Origin: Cloeon dipterum
Taxonomy: Eukaryota; Arthropoda; Insecta; Ephemeroptera; Baetidae
Direction of reading: 5' to 3'
DNA: 64,000 nucleotides
NCBI RefSeq assembly: GCF_949628265.1
Contig: NC_088790.1
Coordinates: 17,674,545 to 17,738,544, forward strand
Shown here piece after piece: positions 23,601-37,911 of this stretch. The translations under genes and the position numbers were made by a program. Within the stretch, counting starts at the first letter, position 1; each line of letters opens with the position of its first letter. The notes beneath the pieces are model-generated. The model was not told the origin of the DNA. It ran no database searches and saw nothing but the letters and a program-made list of their open reading frames with translations.

Positions 23601-26100
23601 GCAAAGTGCTTGTTAGTATTTACTTAGCACTCGAGTGATGTGCCGGTCTTATAGCGAGCGTGTGTGCATGCGGCTGGCTATATTGTAGCCGGCGCAAAAG
23701 CAGCGTCTAGTGTATAAACATTTAATTTCCATTTTAGAGAAGTCCATCAATAAGTAAACAAAAAGCACCGACCGACCGACCAGCGAGCACTCTCGGCTCC
23801 TGTCTGCTTCTCTTTGCTTGGAAATTATTATTTTATGTAAATTCAGACGCCGACGGATTGCTTGGGAGCTGTTTTGTGCGCAAATAACTCGCCAAGCGAA
23901 ATTTGATTTGTCGAGTGTGGCAAACAAATGTGAAGCGGCGTTGGCGGGCCGAATAACCGGTTGGTAGAAACAAATTTTCGCTCATAAGAATCAATTTACA
24001 CTGCACCGTTAAGTTGCTGCCAGCTTATAGGTTGGACTGAATATGGAGAGAAACAGATCAAAAAGTGATTGTTTTTTATTAGTTGAAACGGTAGTCAGAA
24101 GTAATATTTTTTTACTCGGCTAAATTTTAAACCTCGGTCTCTTAATAAATGGAGAAGAATTAATTTAAATTAAATCACAAACATGCAGCTTGATCTTTTT
24201 TCAAAGCCCTTCTGTCTTGACTCTAACTATTTCAATTAACAAATTTTGATTTACATGCATTTGTTAATTGCTTAGACAAATTTGTTTAGCTACCAGAATT
24301 AGGTACCTCTTTATTAAATATATTGTTTGCTTGAAAGACGGTCAGGTAAATGGAACAAAATTGCAGAAATATGACGCAGTATGTAGTTAGTAATAATCAA
24401 AATGTATTTTGTGTATTTTGCCATATTATATTCATTACTCGTCTTCAAGTTTTATTTCTGAAGGAGGACATAAAATATACAATTGAAATATATAATAGAT
24501 AGAAAAATAATTTCTGAAATAAAGAATACTTTTGGCAACGATAAACCAATTTTAAATTTTAAAATCAGTTTGATTTTTGTGTATTCAACGACATTGATAA
24601 AAGTACAGCGCATTCAAAAAGTTGCAAGCAAATTTTGCAATCACGAATAGCGCAGAGTCCTAATTGGAATGGCAGGTCCGATCTTTCGAACTGACGAAAA
24701 GGAACGCGGATTGTCGCGAAATAAATTATTTTGGCCGCTTATCGCCATCCGCAGAGCCAAGTGGCTGTCGTTTGTCCCGGCACAGCAAAACTGCCATCAG
24801 TCCCGCGTGTCTCTCTCTCTGCCACGGGGAAAGGACGCCAGCTCGGAATTATTTACTATGTTTAATCTTGCAGGCGGGGCGGTGTAAGGGAGCGCAAGTG
24901 TCATCGCCACTCTCATTTCTGCTGCTGCCTTAATACCCATACTGTCACGGGAAATGGTTGACTGAATCCATTTTACCTTTGCATAAAAGGGAAGTAATTT
25001 ACGGAGAAAAAATTGTTTCATTAAAAGCCTGGAATGCGTCCAATCGAAAACATAATATTTATGTTATTTTTAATTAATTCAATCAAAATTAATGAGACAC
25101 GTCTTTCAACAAGCAATTCAAACAACACGTGTTGAATAATTTATGTGTCAGCTCCATTTTCACACACACCATGCTCGCTTACGCTTACTTAGCGAGGATT
25201 TGCGCGAAAGGGATGCTGCGTGTGTATCAGCAGATCGGCGCCACGTTTGTCAAGGATGCTGCTGACGAGAGCTAGGTGCGAGTCGGGGTATTTGTGCGAT
25301 AAGGGGCTTCGAAGGAACAAAATAACACGCGACGCGTGTACAGAATTAGTTACTCTCATCAAGGGGAGTTTTAATGTGCAATTTAATAGGATTACGCGAT
25401 TCCAAACGCTTTGAGTGTAAATCACTGAACGGAGTGCTGAAACTTTTGCATGGAAACAAATATAAGAAAAGAACAAACAGGAAATAATTGATTCGACGTG
25501 CTCAAGGAGTCAAATTGATATTATTTAGTGAAAAGCTTACATTGAAAATTTTGAAGCGCGAAAATCTGGGAATAAAAACAAAATGTAAACGCGGTTTTTC
25601 CGTTTGGACACACACACAGTTCATGGTATTCCGGTAAAAATCAAGGCCACGGCTTCGTCAGCATGTCAGCCCTCCTCCCATTACTATTTTTCACCCCTTA
25701 AACTCGTACTCCTTCATTTGACTCAAAGTCTACTTTAGTAAAACGCGTAAAAACGTTTAAAAAATTTACTGGTTATTTATTTGAGCTATAGGCAGCCTTA
25801 AAGTGTTTTTGGAAATTACTGGAATGTGAAACGTGATCTTTGCATGGTTTGTAATCATCTTCATCAACGAATCATCAGACTGAAAAATTCTTTACCTGCG
25901 TAATTCTCTCCAAAGTCATTCGCAAGGAGCGCAGCAGAAAAATCTCAAGTTAGTACATAATAAAATAATATACCCACGGTCATTCCTCGTCGTCTCTCCG
26001 CCAAGAAGGATGGGTGTATTTATATTTATCGATTACGCTTGGGAGGAGATGGAGTTGTCAGATGTTGTTTGCATTTTAAGCTTCGGCCCGAGAAGTGTGT
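20640..26100. other. Gene desert, part 1
   Basis: No coding exon recognised on either strand. The background is AT-rich. CpG-rich islets lie at about 21190-21770, 22360-22740, 23640-23960, 24640-24930 and 25180-25420. The islets contain short open frames that translate to Cys/Arg/Leu-rich sequence without domains, as expected from GC-rich non-coding DNA. I interpret them as possible enhancers. There is no direct proof in the sequence. Confidence 0.5.
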
Positions 26101-29100
26101 GTACTTGTGCGTATTTACATAAATAGCTGCGGCAGCGGCAGTTGGCGGAAAACAAGTTTCTCTGGGTAAATCGAATCGTCAAAAGTTGCCAGCGCAATTT
26201 ATGGAGTCGCCGGACGAAATCGTCCGATTGTTATCTGCGGCGAGAGAAATTCGTCCGATTGCGCGTTCGCTATACACTCGTAGAAAATTAACAAAATTTA
26301 TGACGCAGCCCCGGTTGACACTTGAAAAGGCTCTTATCTTTGCTCGCAAATCCGGCTGCGATTTGCGAAATAATTATCAAAATTTGGCCAGCAGATTTTT
26401 CACATTTCTGCTTTTATGACGCACGTTGAGCAAAGCTGGTTTTGTGTGTATGCTGTTTATTTGTGAAGCCGCCGGTTTTTATGAGCCGCGCGTCTTGGGA
26501 ATGAGAGGAATTTGCCTTGATTATTTAGAATTAAATGCGAGTCCAGAAAGCATTTTGCATCAAGGATGAAAATTCCACGTTGATATTTTGGGTATAATTG
26601 ACAAGAGTTCTTGGACGAAATTTTTAATCATGCTTACAGGCGTTGCAAATTAATATCTCAAAGCAAGTGTACTCTTTTTTTCAGTCAGACGCGTTTTCAT
26701 TTTAAGTATCACTTCTGATGAATAAAAGAGTGGCAAAGAAAGCTGCTGCGGCGTCGCGTGTGTTTTGAAAGGCGGTTTTGCTCACCACCCTTGTCTGCGT
26801 GCGATATTTATCAAGGACGGCTGACGAGACACACTCAAAGGGAAAACATGCACAGATATACTGATGCGTATACCCCCCAATTTTATGGATTGACTGCGAA
26901 AGCGGCGGAAAAACAAAAAAGAAAGCGGAGGGCAGACGCAACTGCTTTCTTCTCGAGCGGCATTTTTAATGGCGAGACAATCGATCATATAAATAAAGCA
27001 AACACCATCGTCAGAGGGAGATCAAAAAACATCAGCCGACGCCACAGCACGGACTGACAGTTGGATTCAGTTGAAACTTGAAAAGAATTGCCTTTTTTTT
27101 AAATTTTAAAGAAAAGAAAAAAAAATTGCCTCGCATTTAATTTATATTTTAAGAAAATTGAAATTTCCAAAATGGATTGAAAATGAAGATTAATTTTTTT
27201 AATCCCTCTGGTACATACACAAATTTTCAGATCTTTGTCAACTCACTAATATACTGTGCAAAATTTTGAAATTGTTAATTTTTTATTTATAATATTGCTC
27301 TAGATTTTTTAGCTTTGTGTACAGTCCAATGATCAATCACACAAATTGTTCCTTACAAAACTCTTGAGAAGATGGTACAGTCCGACCCTAACACACAGGG
27401 AAAATAATAACAAGGCAACGGCGCATAATGAGACGTGCCATTAAAATATTTATATTGGCCGCGTCACCAGGAAGAAATTCGCGCGGCTCTGTTTTCCTTT
27501 CCCGTCGTCTACGCTGCTTTTATTTTTCGTTATTTGCTCTCCGTCTCGGAACGAGCGTTGTGTGCGTAAAAAGAAAATAATGCCGTTTGAGGCCGCGCTT
27601 CGCGACCGGGCATAAAATTTTCATACAAATTCGCGTGTATTTTTCCAGCACTGCTGCTGGCTGCCTCGGAATTGCCGCTAAATGAGTAAACGAGCGGCAT
27701 GCAAATGGTGCTGTTTGATTTTACGAGAGTGCACGCGTGCCCGCGCCTGCAATTTGCATCTCGTTGCTGATGTTATTTATTTTGTTGCGAATTAAGCAAC
27801 TCAACGCCGGGAAGCATCTAATTTGGTTATCCTTGACGAACGTCGTTTCGACGAATGGGGTCGAATTTGTGAACGCTGGGAAAGGACAGCGAACTTTTTT
27901 TGAATTTTATTTGAGATTTTCTAGAATTTCTGCCCCAAAAATACAGCATGATACATACGCTAACGTTTTAATTTTCAGCTCAAACGCAAGTATTTTCATA
28001 AGGTGGCTATTTTTTTAAAAAAATATTAATATAAACATTTTGCTATTATCTAAAAAATCAAATTAAATTTTTGAATGGAGAGGAAAGGGATATAAGGAAG
28101 TAAAAGAAAATTTTCCCGAAGATGAAGTTTATGGCAAAATAAGTTGATGGATGTTTGGAGAGTTTTCTTCTAGTTTTTATACATTTCTGGTGAGAAGTAA
28201 TTATTGCTACAAATAGTATATGACTAATTAAGTTCACTCTTTTGGCTTCAGTTGTTTCACTATAAAAAGAATATTATATAAATTTGGCCATTGGCAATAA
28301 TCAACCATTCCTCTCGTCGTTTACTTAGTATTTAACTTAGATTTTTCATATCTAAACAGAAGTAATATTTACCTACTGGCCACGTCCTCTGCAAGTTAGC
28401 TGTTAAATATGGCCGAATTGTTGAAAACTTTGCATTCAACCACGACATGGCAGCCATGTAAGTTATTAAGCTCAAGCGAACTCAAAATAGTTGCGTATTT
28501 TCTTTGTCGGAAGTTTCCGCTTCTTGGTTACTTCCCTCGCGCATTTCAAGGTATAACATGGACCTCTCCCGCGGGACCGCTGCAACGCAAATTCCTGCCA
28601 CCCCCCAGCCGAAGAAGCACACGCTTCAATGGGTTAAATTATCCCCAAACACGCCGTAAAACAGTCTTAACAATAAGACAACAATGCCCTCCGCGCGTGT
28701 ATGTACACACACATAAGTTGTGCGACGACTGACTCGCGCTGTGTATGTACAATCCTTTCGAGCCAGAGCACACACAGCACACACACGCGGATTTATGGCG
28801 AATGTAAACTGTAATATAATTAAATTGCCGGTACGCAGAACACACAATGCCGCCGCGGCGAGCAGGTTCTCTCAGGAACATGCACTTTCAGACGCACAAC
28901 GGCCAAATAATAACTAAACGATCTCTACCCTAAAATCCGCGTCCTGATTATGCGGATACGATAACAAGTCACGATTTCAGTGGATATGCTCAAAAATTAC
29001 AATCCACGTGTTACAACAAAAATAAATATTTTCTATCAGTACATTTGCATTCATGATTATTTTATATACGATATAAATCGAGTATTTCAAAATCCGCATC

Positions 29101-32100
29101 AGTTGTGAAGCATAGGATATAGTTTCATATCTATCTAATAATCTTATGTAGTTTTGCATTTATAAGGAATGTACATTGATACCTGGCAACAGTAATAATA
29201 ATTATTTGTACTGAGGCTTCAGCACCCCTAAGTGGGCTATTGAGTTTATTACTGGAACAAACTCTTCAATGTGCAATAAGCTATAAAAATAAAAATTTGC
29301 CGAAAATTCACAGTGCTTGAAAATTTTTATCAGCTCTTGAAAAAAATCTATGCAACGGATATATGATAAAATTAGATTTAGAGGTAGTGGAAGACATAAC
29401 TCACAAACTTTGCATCTAGTTTTTTCGAAATTTTAACAGTTATACGTAAATTAATTTTAGCTATAATGTAATCCTCATAGATCTGTACATGCAATTAAAC
29501 CAGTATTGTTTTTTAGTTTTCACTTTAAGATTTTTCTTTAAGGAGACATAGAAAGGAAACTATGCAGGAAAGTCAATAAAAGAGGTGAAGACATTATGCT
29601 CCTATTTTTAATCATGCCGTAGAGGACTTTATGATCCATACTCAATTTTGTCCCAAATTTTGGTGTTGTGATAGTTAAATTGAAAAAATAACTTTTTTCA
29701 TCATAAATCATAAGCGTGTAAAATATTTAAGACCAAAGGAATATATGCATCATTTTACAGTAAATTTAACTTTTTGGTTTTTCGTTCGCGTCAATTTGGT
29801 CTATTATACAAAATGCTATGAATTCTAGCAGTGAAAATATTGTCTCATGCTGGCTTCTTTATTCCAATATCGAATATCTGCTTCCTCGAGGTCGTCCCCA
29901 AAAGTTCAGCTATAAACAATTTTTCGCCCTTGGCATGCGTGAATTGCTCTCTCTCTGCAAATAAATTTTCGCCGCAATATCTAATTTTGGATGTTTACAC
30001 ATTCGCACTCCAAGAGCCAGGCGAGGCAAGCGCGAAGAAGTTTTTTGAGATCAACAGTTTGTTTATCTTCCACTCTCTCTTGTGGCTGTGACCGCCGAGT
30101 CTTGGCGCATTCCGCAACTGTCACCGCGCGTCCACTCGCGGGGCAAGCGAGCAGCGTGTCTTTATATAAAGTGGAGAACGAGACATTGATATTTTCGGTG
30201 CCACTTGCTCGTCGGATGTGTAATTAGAGTGGCGAGCAAGAAGAAAGATCAAGCGCGGTGACACCTTCCTCTCGCTTACCCCTTCGGGCCCACGCGTGCT
30301 GCTTTTGATTTATGGTGGACGCGGCCAACGCGAGTGCGGGCTACTCGGTCCTCATCTTTCTTCCTTTCGTTTCAACGCCTGCTGCTTTGATTGGGGGAAC
30401 AGCGGAGCCGCCAGGTGAAACTCAACGCTCATTTGACTTTTTCAGTCATGGTTGAAGATACATAAAAACTGTAAATTATATTTATTTACAAAATTAGTTG
30501 AAAAATTATAATTTAAAGATAACCACTTTCCTGATATGATTATAAGAAGCCCAAGAATGGCTTACAACGGATGCAAGCTGCTGAGTCAAGAGAAAACAAA
30601 TAAGACCAAAAGGCTAAAATTTAAATTTACCAAACATGACGAATGATTTTAATTTTTTGACTTGGTTAGCTCTGCTGCACTCTTGGATTTAGAGATAAAT
30701 TTTTAAGAGCAGTGTCTATGAAATAATAGCTTAATTTCGGTTTGAGGCAGGATCATTTTTACAAAATGAAGATTGAGAGCAAAAGTGAACAAGACAATTT
30801 TGTTCTCCTGCAGATAAAAAAACGAATGATCTCTCTTAGGCTTAAACGGTTTCAAAATTAAAATTTTTATTATTCCTATCATTTCTAATTAGCTCTACTG
30901 AAAATTAAGCAGACGAAGCAGTTTGAAAAATCCTATACCAGATTTTTACCAGTTGTAATTAAAGGAGATGATGCAACAACTCAAATTTCAGCAATTTACA
31001 ATATTGTGGTGTTCAGTAAATATTTTTTTACGTCTCTTTCAATTTCTTTCACTTTCTTTCACATGACACATCAGCAGCTCGTCACAAATGGAGTTGAAGC
31101 CAAAACAATGACTTTCAGTTTTCCACCGCTATTCCATAACACATAGAAAAGCAACTCAAAAACCGAAATGTTATTGCGCTCAAGGGGATGATGCTTTACA
31201 TTTGGAACAACAAACTATTTCTGCGCACTCAAACCAACCCTTTGTTCACTTACTTGCGTGTTGTTTGGTTGCAACTAACGTTAATTAAGAAAACGCTGGC
31301 GGCTGTTAGTTTCTTGGCAGCTAGTTGCCGTTATTTAATTGAGCCCCCGCGCAACTGCTCGTGAGCTATACTGACACGTCAGCAGCAAGCAATTAGCAAT
31401 ATCTGCACGCATGATTACCATTCTAGTTTGTGTCTTGGAAGCGATCTCAGAAAGCAAATTTTGGATGCCTCAATTTAATAATATGTTCTCTCACGAATTA
31501 ACTATATCCTCTTTTTTTGTAAGAGCTGCGTGAGACATTAATCTGTTGGCGTTGAAAATTCGCACGTTCTATTTCTAGCTCACTTGAAAATAAACCACGC
31601 GTGCTCCATTCATAACTCTACCTTACAAATTCGTCACATTTTTGCCGCGTGCTGTTTAGAAAGAGCGTCGGCGGAGAGAAGAAAGGTGTGTGTGTCTTCT
31701 TAAGCAGCAAACAATATTATCGATTTGGATATAAATAAGTGGAACGCGCGCGCGGGGGTGAAAATTATGCATTGAGGTGTGTGCATGCGTGCCTGTCAAT
31801 TATTTATCCTCTTCGTGTTAGTGCAGAGGCGAATATTATTGCGCGATCCGGCTGTTTTGATAAAGGTGAATTTGTTGCTAAAATTGTTTGTTGCGTGCTC
31901 GAAGGCTGTGATCAGCACGAGCTGTAATTAAGCAGCAAGCTCAGCGGTAGAAGGTGTATTTGCGGCCGGCGCATGTTGTGTGATATTTTATTTAGAACAG
32001 CCCCGCCGCCCGGAATACGCTTGGCCCCAAGAAAAGGGTTGCTTCGCCTGCTTGTTATTCAAATGCGATTGCCGGGGCAGTGTGGAAAGTAAATAAAATC
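26101..32100. other. Gene desert, part 2
   Basis: No coding exon recognised. CpG-rich islets lie at about 26160-26330, 26700-27060, 27420-27760, 28540-28930, 29900-30420 and 31560-32080, separated by AT-rich DNA. The islet at 29.9-30.4 kb carries a palindromic TATA-like element at 30160-30171. A run of TTTCTTTCAC-type imperfect repeats sits at about 31025-31062. Confidence 0.5.
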
Positions 32101-35100
32101 AATGTAACTATGAACGTAGATCATTAAGCAATTAAATGATATTGAAATATTAATTCAATCCGATTGCTAAAAGACATTTTATTTAATTTAAGAATGGTAC
32201 TTTTGATTATTTTTAAAAATGGAGGAAGGAAATTAATTAAAAATTTCATTTCGGCAGTTGAATACCGAGCATAATTCTGCTGATATTGGTAATTTGATAT
32301 AAATTTAAAAAAAGAATTATCAGGAAAAGTTTATCAGTGACATAAATTAATTTCAAATTTTGCTCACATCTTGGATTAAATTTTATTATTAAAAAATGTA
32401 ATCACTTTTTAACCCGTCATCCAGTAGAGGTATATAGCAGTAGCGAAATTAATTTTTTTCATTAAAGATGATCATATCCAAAGGTTAAATTAACTGTTTA
32501 TGTATTCATAACTGTTAATCAAGTACTGAAATTTAGATTGCTTGTCACGTCCCCTCAAAAAACCTCCTCTTCGCACCTTTTGGCAAAGCAACTGGGAAGA
32601 CCATCAACCTTAATTCAACCCACTACAACAGTTCCATCCAAAAAAATTCAATGCATAGATTGGTTCAACGATTTCACCAAAATAAATAACTCTTTTACAC
32701 AGACAAAATCACTCGTCACTGCCCTTATTTTTCGGTTACTGTGTTGTGTTTTCTTGCGAGAGCTGCTCGCGTGATCACCACTGAAAATAATAAAATACGC
32801 CGTCCATCAGGCCTCTCTCTCCCTCTCATTTGGAGATATACGTATACATAATAAATGAATAAGAAATAAGCAAGCGCGAGAGTCGCATTCAACAATAACA
32901 AATTGGAGCGCGAGGAAATAACAAAACAGGAGTGCTGCTTTTAACTCGGTCTGGCCACTCCAGCGGCGAATACATAATATTTCGCTCTCTCGCTCCTCTT
33001 TTTCTGATTGACGCCACACCTTCAACTTTTTTTGTTGAGATAAGCTCTTTTTCGTGACTGGGAGCTGCTTGCGACTAAATAATAATTTCAATCCTGTAAA
33101 TAACCACGCGCGTCCAACTCGGAGGGAAATTTATTGCCACATCATGCTAATTTGTGTGTTTGCTTTTTATGCCTCGTTTTCCACTGAAGGAAAATCATTT
33201 GAGCCGGTCAGATAAGCAAATATTATATGTTGAGAATAGTACCTAAGCGTGCTCTCTTAAATAATAAATATTTTCAAACATCCCGTTCAATCATTCATTG
33301 TCAGGTTAATTTTTAAATCCTACAAGGATCAAATGCAAATAAGAATTTCACGAGCGCCTGCACTGCGAGAAAAATATGTATTTCACGCCGAATTTTCTCA
33401 TGTAGCAGCTATTTTCAATCCCGAAAAGGCGATAGCATTTTTACGAGCTGCTCTAAAAAGCATGGATCCGAAGTATGTTAATTTCGCTGCGTTCGCTCGG
33501 CAGCATAGCATACTGTGCTTATTTATCAATTTATCTCAGGCTGCGAAGCAATAAAGTCCCAACATGTTTACTCTTTTTCGTCTCATCTATTAAGCCGAGC
33601 TCCGAGAAAAGCAGCTGATTAAGCAGTTACTACCACACTTGATTAAATTTTTCGGCGCTGCCCGTGCGTAATTTGAATAAAACTGCTATCTGACTGCCAA
33701 ACTGTATTATTACGGCCGCTCTCCATATCTTAATTTGCCGCCGCTTTTGCCTGCCAACACCGACTGACGGGAAAGGAGGCAAAGAAAACGACAGTCTCGC
33801 TTGCTGAGTCGCTGCCCGCGAGAGCTGCCGTTTTTATGCTTCGGATGATCGCTTTTTGTTTATCGCGCAGCATAATTAGACCTTCGAAAATATGTATACT
33901 CCGAGCAGTGAGTTGCATGCAAACGGCGTCTGAGCTTAAAGGAGAGTTTTGGTAATTTATCTGTAGTCGAACATGACATCAAATGAAAAAAACTTCAGAC
34001 ATGGGGAAAACGAAATGGAATTCTAAAATAATAAAAAACATGTTTCTTCATAAAGTTTCAATATTTTTTTATTAGGTTGTATATAGAGCGAAACAATTTC
34101 AAATTTATTGTATTGCTAGTTAAGCGTAGTTAAGCAGATGATCAAGTAAATAGTTTGATCACTTCAAGAAAAAAGATAAAACAACCGCGAGAAGATTTCT
34201 TATTAAAAACCAAAACTAAATTGATTTGTATCTGAAATTGTGAAGTTCTGAATTCCACTTTATTTTATTTCTAAATACAATATTTCAAATTTGTTGAATT
34301 TCTCAAATATTTGAAGTACCTGACCATTACTTCTCCTTTTGTAACGAAACAAAATTTAAGATACCGAGAAAGAACTCAGTGATCCCCAAAATTTGTAAAA
34401 GACACAAATTGTGTAGCCAGAAAACCCTTGAAATTTTTCAGCCCATAATGTCTAGCTAACGAAATCAAATATTTTCTTCTTTCCTTTTAAAACTAATTTG
34501 CATCAGGATGATATTTCCAGCTTAACAATCGAAGTAGTAGTGAAGAAGAAGAAAATAAAATTGCTTATGTGGTTATGAGCAATTCAGTTGGTCATTTAGC
34601 CGCGTGCCCACTCGCTAACCGCGGTATTTTCCGTAATTAATTACCAAACACGAGAAACAACATCTTCTCTCGGTGTAAAAGGGGGAAAGAAGTGGTGCCA
34701 ATATATCATGCGAGCGCAGATAGCAGATTCCGAGGGTGTGGCCGCCGTCGTCTGACTCGCATGCTTGTTTGTTGCTTGCCCCAGTATTGGTGAGTGTTAT
34801 TGTTGTTGCGTGAGTGACTCGCCGCGGCTGCCTGCTTATCTCTTAACCGGCACATCTTATATTTCTTTCGCCGAACACGGATTGCAGTATATAAACCGCA
34901 CACACGCGTTTATCCGTATACATATGCAATTATTTATTGTGAGCACACGGCGTGTCGAGTTTGTTACACTCGCAAAGCTCACGCAGATTGCCATCGCGTA
35001 TGAGAACACGAGGATGGCGGGGTGAAAATTTCTCAGGACGAAATATTTGACCATTCTTGGTCAATTTAAATGTTTCAAGGGCAGATTGTCATGGACTGAT

Positions 35101-37845
35101 ATCTCTTGATTTTTTGCCCATTCCTGCTATCGAGAAGTCTCAAATTAGCATATTTATTAAAAAAGATTAGGCATCTAAAAGTAACAGAAACAAGAAACAA
35201 ATAACGGATATTTTATTCCATGGTTTCAAGAAGCAAATCATTGATTACTAATGTTTTCCTTCATATTGCTTTGATAAGGCGTAATTATTGGTATTAAATA
35301 AAATTAATTAAAAAATATACATCAAGGCAATCCTGGTGTATTCTTGCACGCGGTCGATAATTTTTTGGGTCAGACCAAGAAAGAGTTTTGTCAGTCTGTG
35401 CCCTTACAGAAGGCACTGCTCAATTTGTTTTTTAATCATATCAATGCGTATAATGCATATATTATATGAAAAAGCAATTCAATTTTATTTGTCTCTGAGC
35501 ATGGAAGTACATGTGTAATGCTATTCAGATTTCAAATCTAACTGCGGCCTATTTTTAATCAAGACTATTATTTCAGAAAAAAATGAACATGCGATTTTAA
35601 TTTTACTTGCGATAAGTTTTTAGTAAAATTTGTGGTCATGGGACTTTAGTGTAAAGTTTCCATAGAATTTATAAATTGTTGATTAAATTGGCCTCACTGT
35701 CAGTATATTGCTGCAGAGTACTGAATTCATTTAGCAGTATAAGTACTGTCGATGGAACGTCTTTAGGGGCTAAAAAGCTGCTTTTCCTTACAAGAAAAAT
35801 ACAATTTTATACTTGCTTTCCGCTTCTCTCACGTCCATAATTTGAAATTTTAGAATGACGATTTTATCGACGCTGTACACATCTCCATTATTGATCGAAA
35901 AAAGCGAAACTGTTGGTTAAAAATTCTAGTGTTGGAAATCTGCTGTAGAGTTCACATAAATCAGACTTGAAGTAGATTTCAAGGTGCGTTCTTCGGGAAA
36001 CATTTCGCCTACTTATCCACATTAATGTCCAGATTAGTTTCGTTTTACACGTGCAATAAATATCAATTTTATTTACACTGCGTGCGCTCGAGTGTTGACA
36101 GCAGGAGGCGACCGGGTTGTCACTGCTCCGCTGAATGAATCTAATTTAATAATGAAACGCTGCAACAAACGCGTCGTAAGGCTGATACTATTCTATACAC
36201 TCACACAGGGCCGAGCGCGTGTTGTTTTTCCCCTCTTCGAAAAACAAGGCAGCGATGAGAGCAATTTGGCTGGCGAGGGCCGTTTTGATTAAAATGTTTC
36301 AGCCCGTCCTGGAGGATGTGGGGCAAGTTAGATGGAAAAGTAAGAGCGTGCGTATCACGGCTTTTGCTTTCCGCTCGCACATATCGCGTCGAGCGTGAAT
36401 TATTGTCTGGACCTCCTGCGCCCGATTACCGTAAAAAGGGGCAAGACTGCTTTATGCTAACTTAATTCATTGAAAACCAAACGAGTTTTATTCTGCACAC
36501 CTGATCTTTCATTCAGGTTATATTTTATATACTGCAATCACATCTATTGATCAACTTCATTAAAGTTTTATTGAAATTTGTGAAAAATGCTGGGCTCCGA
36601 ATTAATGTACAAAAATGCGGTAAAATATAAAGTGTTAATCTTTTGTTGTTGCTCTATTTATTTTATTTTCCCGAAGAAACAATAAAAAGTGAAATTTTAT
36701 GTTCTAAATTATTTAAAAATGTAATTCAATTAAATTTTTTCAAGTAGCAAAAATGTGTCAAAATTGATCAATTATTGATTTAGTGTTGCTAATGCATATT
36801 GCGTTTAATGAACCATTTATAAACTAAAAAAAATTTATATTTTTATTTCTTTCAAAATAAGACAAGTCTTATTCTTGTGATTTATGAATGCAGCAATACG
36901 CGACAAGAAAATATAAAGATTAATGATGGCATTCATTTTCCGAGCATTATGATAAAGGTTTAATCAGGGTTTGGTTAGCTGCTATGAAAAAATGTTAAGT
37001 TTATTTTTACTCCAATTTCCGTAGCAACTAAATCTTTCAGCTTTAACAGAAAATTTAATGACGCCCCAATCATTAAAAGGTTGTTTTAAAGGATAAAGTT
37101 GAATTCTTACCCCGTTTCGACTACCACACGAAATTCTTTTCCGAAATTGGCTATGAAACCTACCCGTGGCTACGGCGCTCACCCCTTTTTGCGGGTTGGA
37201 AAACGAATGCATGTAAAGTAATATGAATATTGTCATTAATTTTATTGCTCCGCATGCCAAAGTTGTTGCGCGAAAATTTACGCCTTGTGTCAAACAGAGA
37301 GCAGCCACGGCGACGACGAGGGTGTTAGGAAAGGGTGCGCAATTTATTGGCACGCAGAAAAAGGGACGAAATTTACACCTCATAGATTCGCGCGTACACG
37401 AAAAGAGGAGCGCAGGAAAAAAACAAATTTACAGTCAGGGGAAAATAATCGAAATATATGAATTCTGGCTGTTTGTACGATGAAACATTTCTCTGCTGCG
37501 AGACAAAAAAAAGAATTTCAGGATTTTTTCTGTTATTTTGTTTTTGGCTGCGTAAAATCTAAAACACTTTGCGGTAGATAAGGTAAACGTTTTAATGGCG
37601 ATAATTTTAGTTGATGTTTTTGAAGTCTTGATTTTCGATTTTTGCATTTCAACGAAATTTAATAGAAAATCATGCAGCGTGATATTATTTGTTTTACCAG
37701 CAGGCTCAGTTTATTTACTTGATATGCTTCTGCATTTATATGTACGCATGTAGCTTTGTGTCTACGCCTTCTCATGCAGCAGACAGTTGATCCAAACAAT
37801 ATTATTATTCAGCAAATACGAATAATTAAACAAATATCAGAGAGG
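32101..37845. other. Gene desert, part 3
   Basis: No coding exon recognised. CpG-rich islets lie at about 32740-33130, 33310-33570, 33640-33930, 34590-35020, 36070-36430 and 37200-37420. The stretches 32100-32500, 33960-34560, 35040-36060 and 36440-37000 are AT-rich and featureless. The segment ends at the long GA microsatellite. Confidence 0.5.
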
Positions 37846-37847
37846 AG

Positions 37848-37850
<3 letters not shown>

Positions 37851-37908
<58 letters not shown>
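37851..37908. repeat. (GA)n microsatellite, about 29 units
   Basis: Essentially uninterrupted GA dinucleotide repeat of 58 bases, preceded by the imperfect GAGAGGAGAGC. In arthropods such tracts can bind GAGA factor and related proteins. They are also common replication-slippage products, so function is not implied. Confidence 0.97.

Positions 37909-37910
<2 letters not shown>

Positions 37911-37911
<1 letters not shown>

Noticed and set aside
28558..28659. 33-codon ATG frame with a tidy N-terminus and a basic centre
   Set aside because: Too short, no homology recognised, and it lies in a GC-rich islet where such frames arise by chance. Overlapping frames are equally open.
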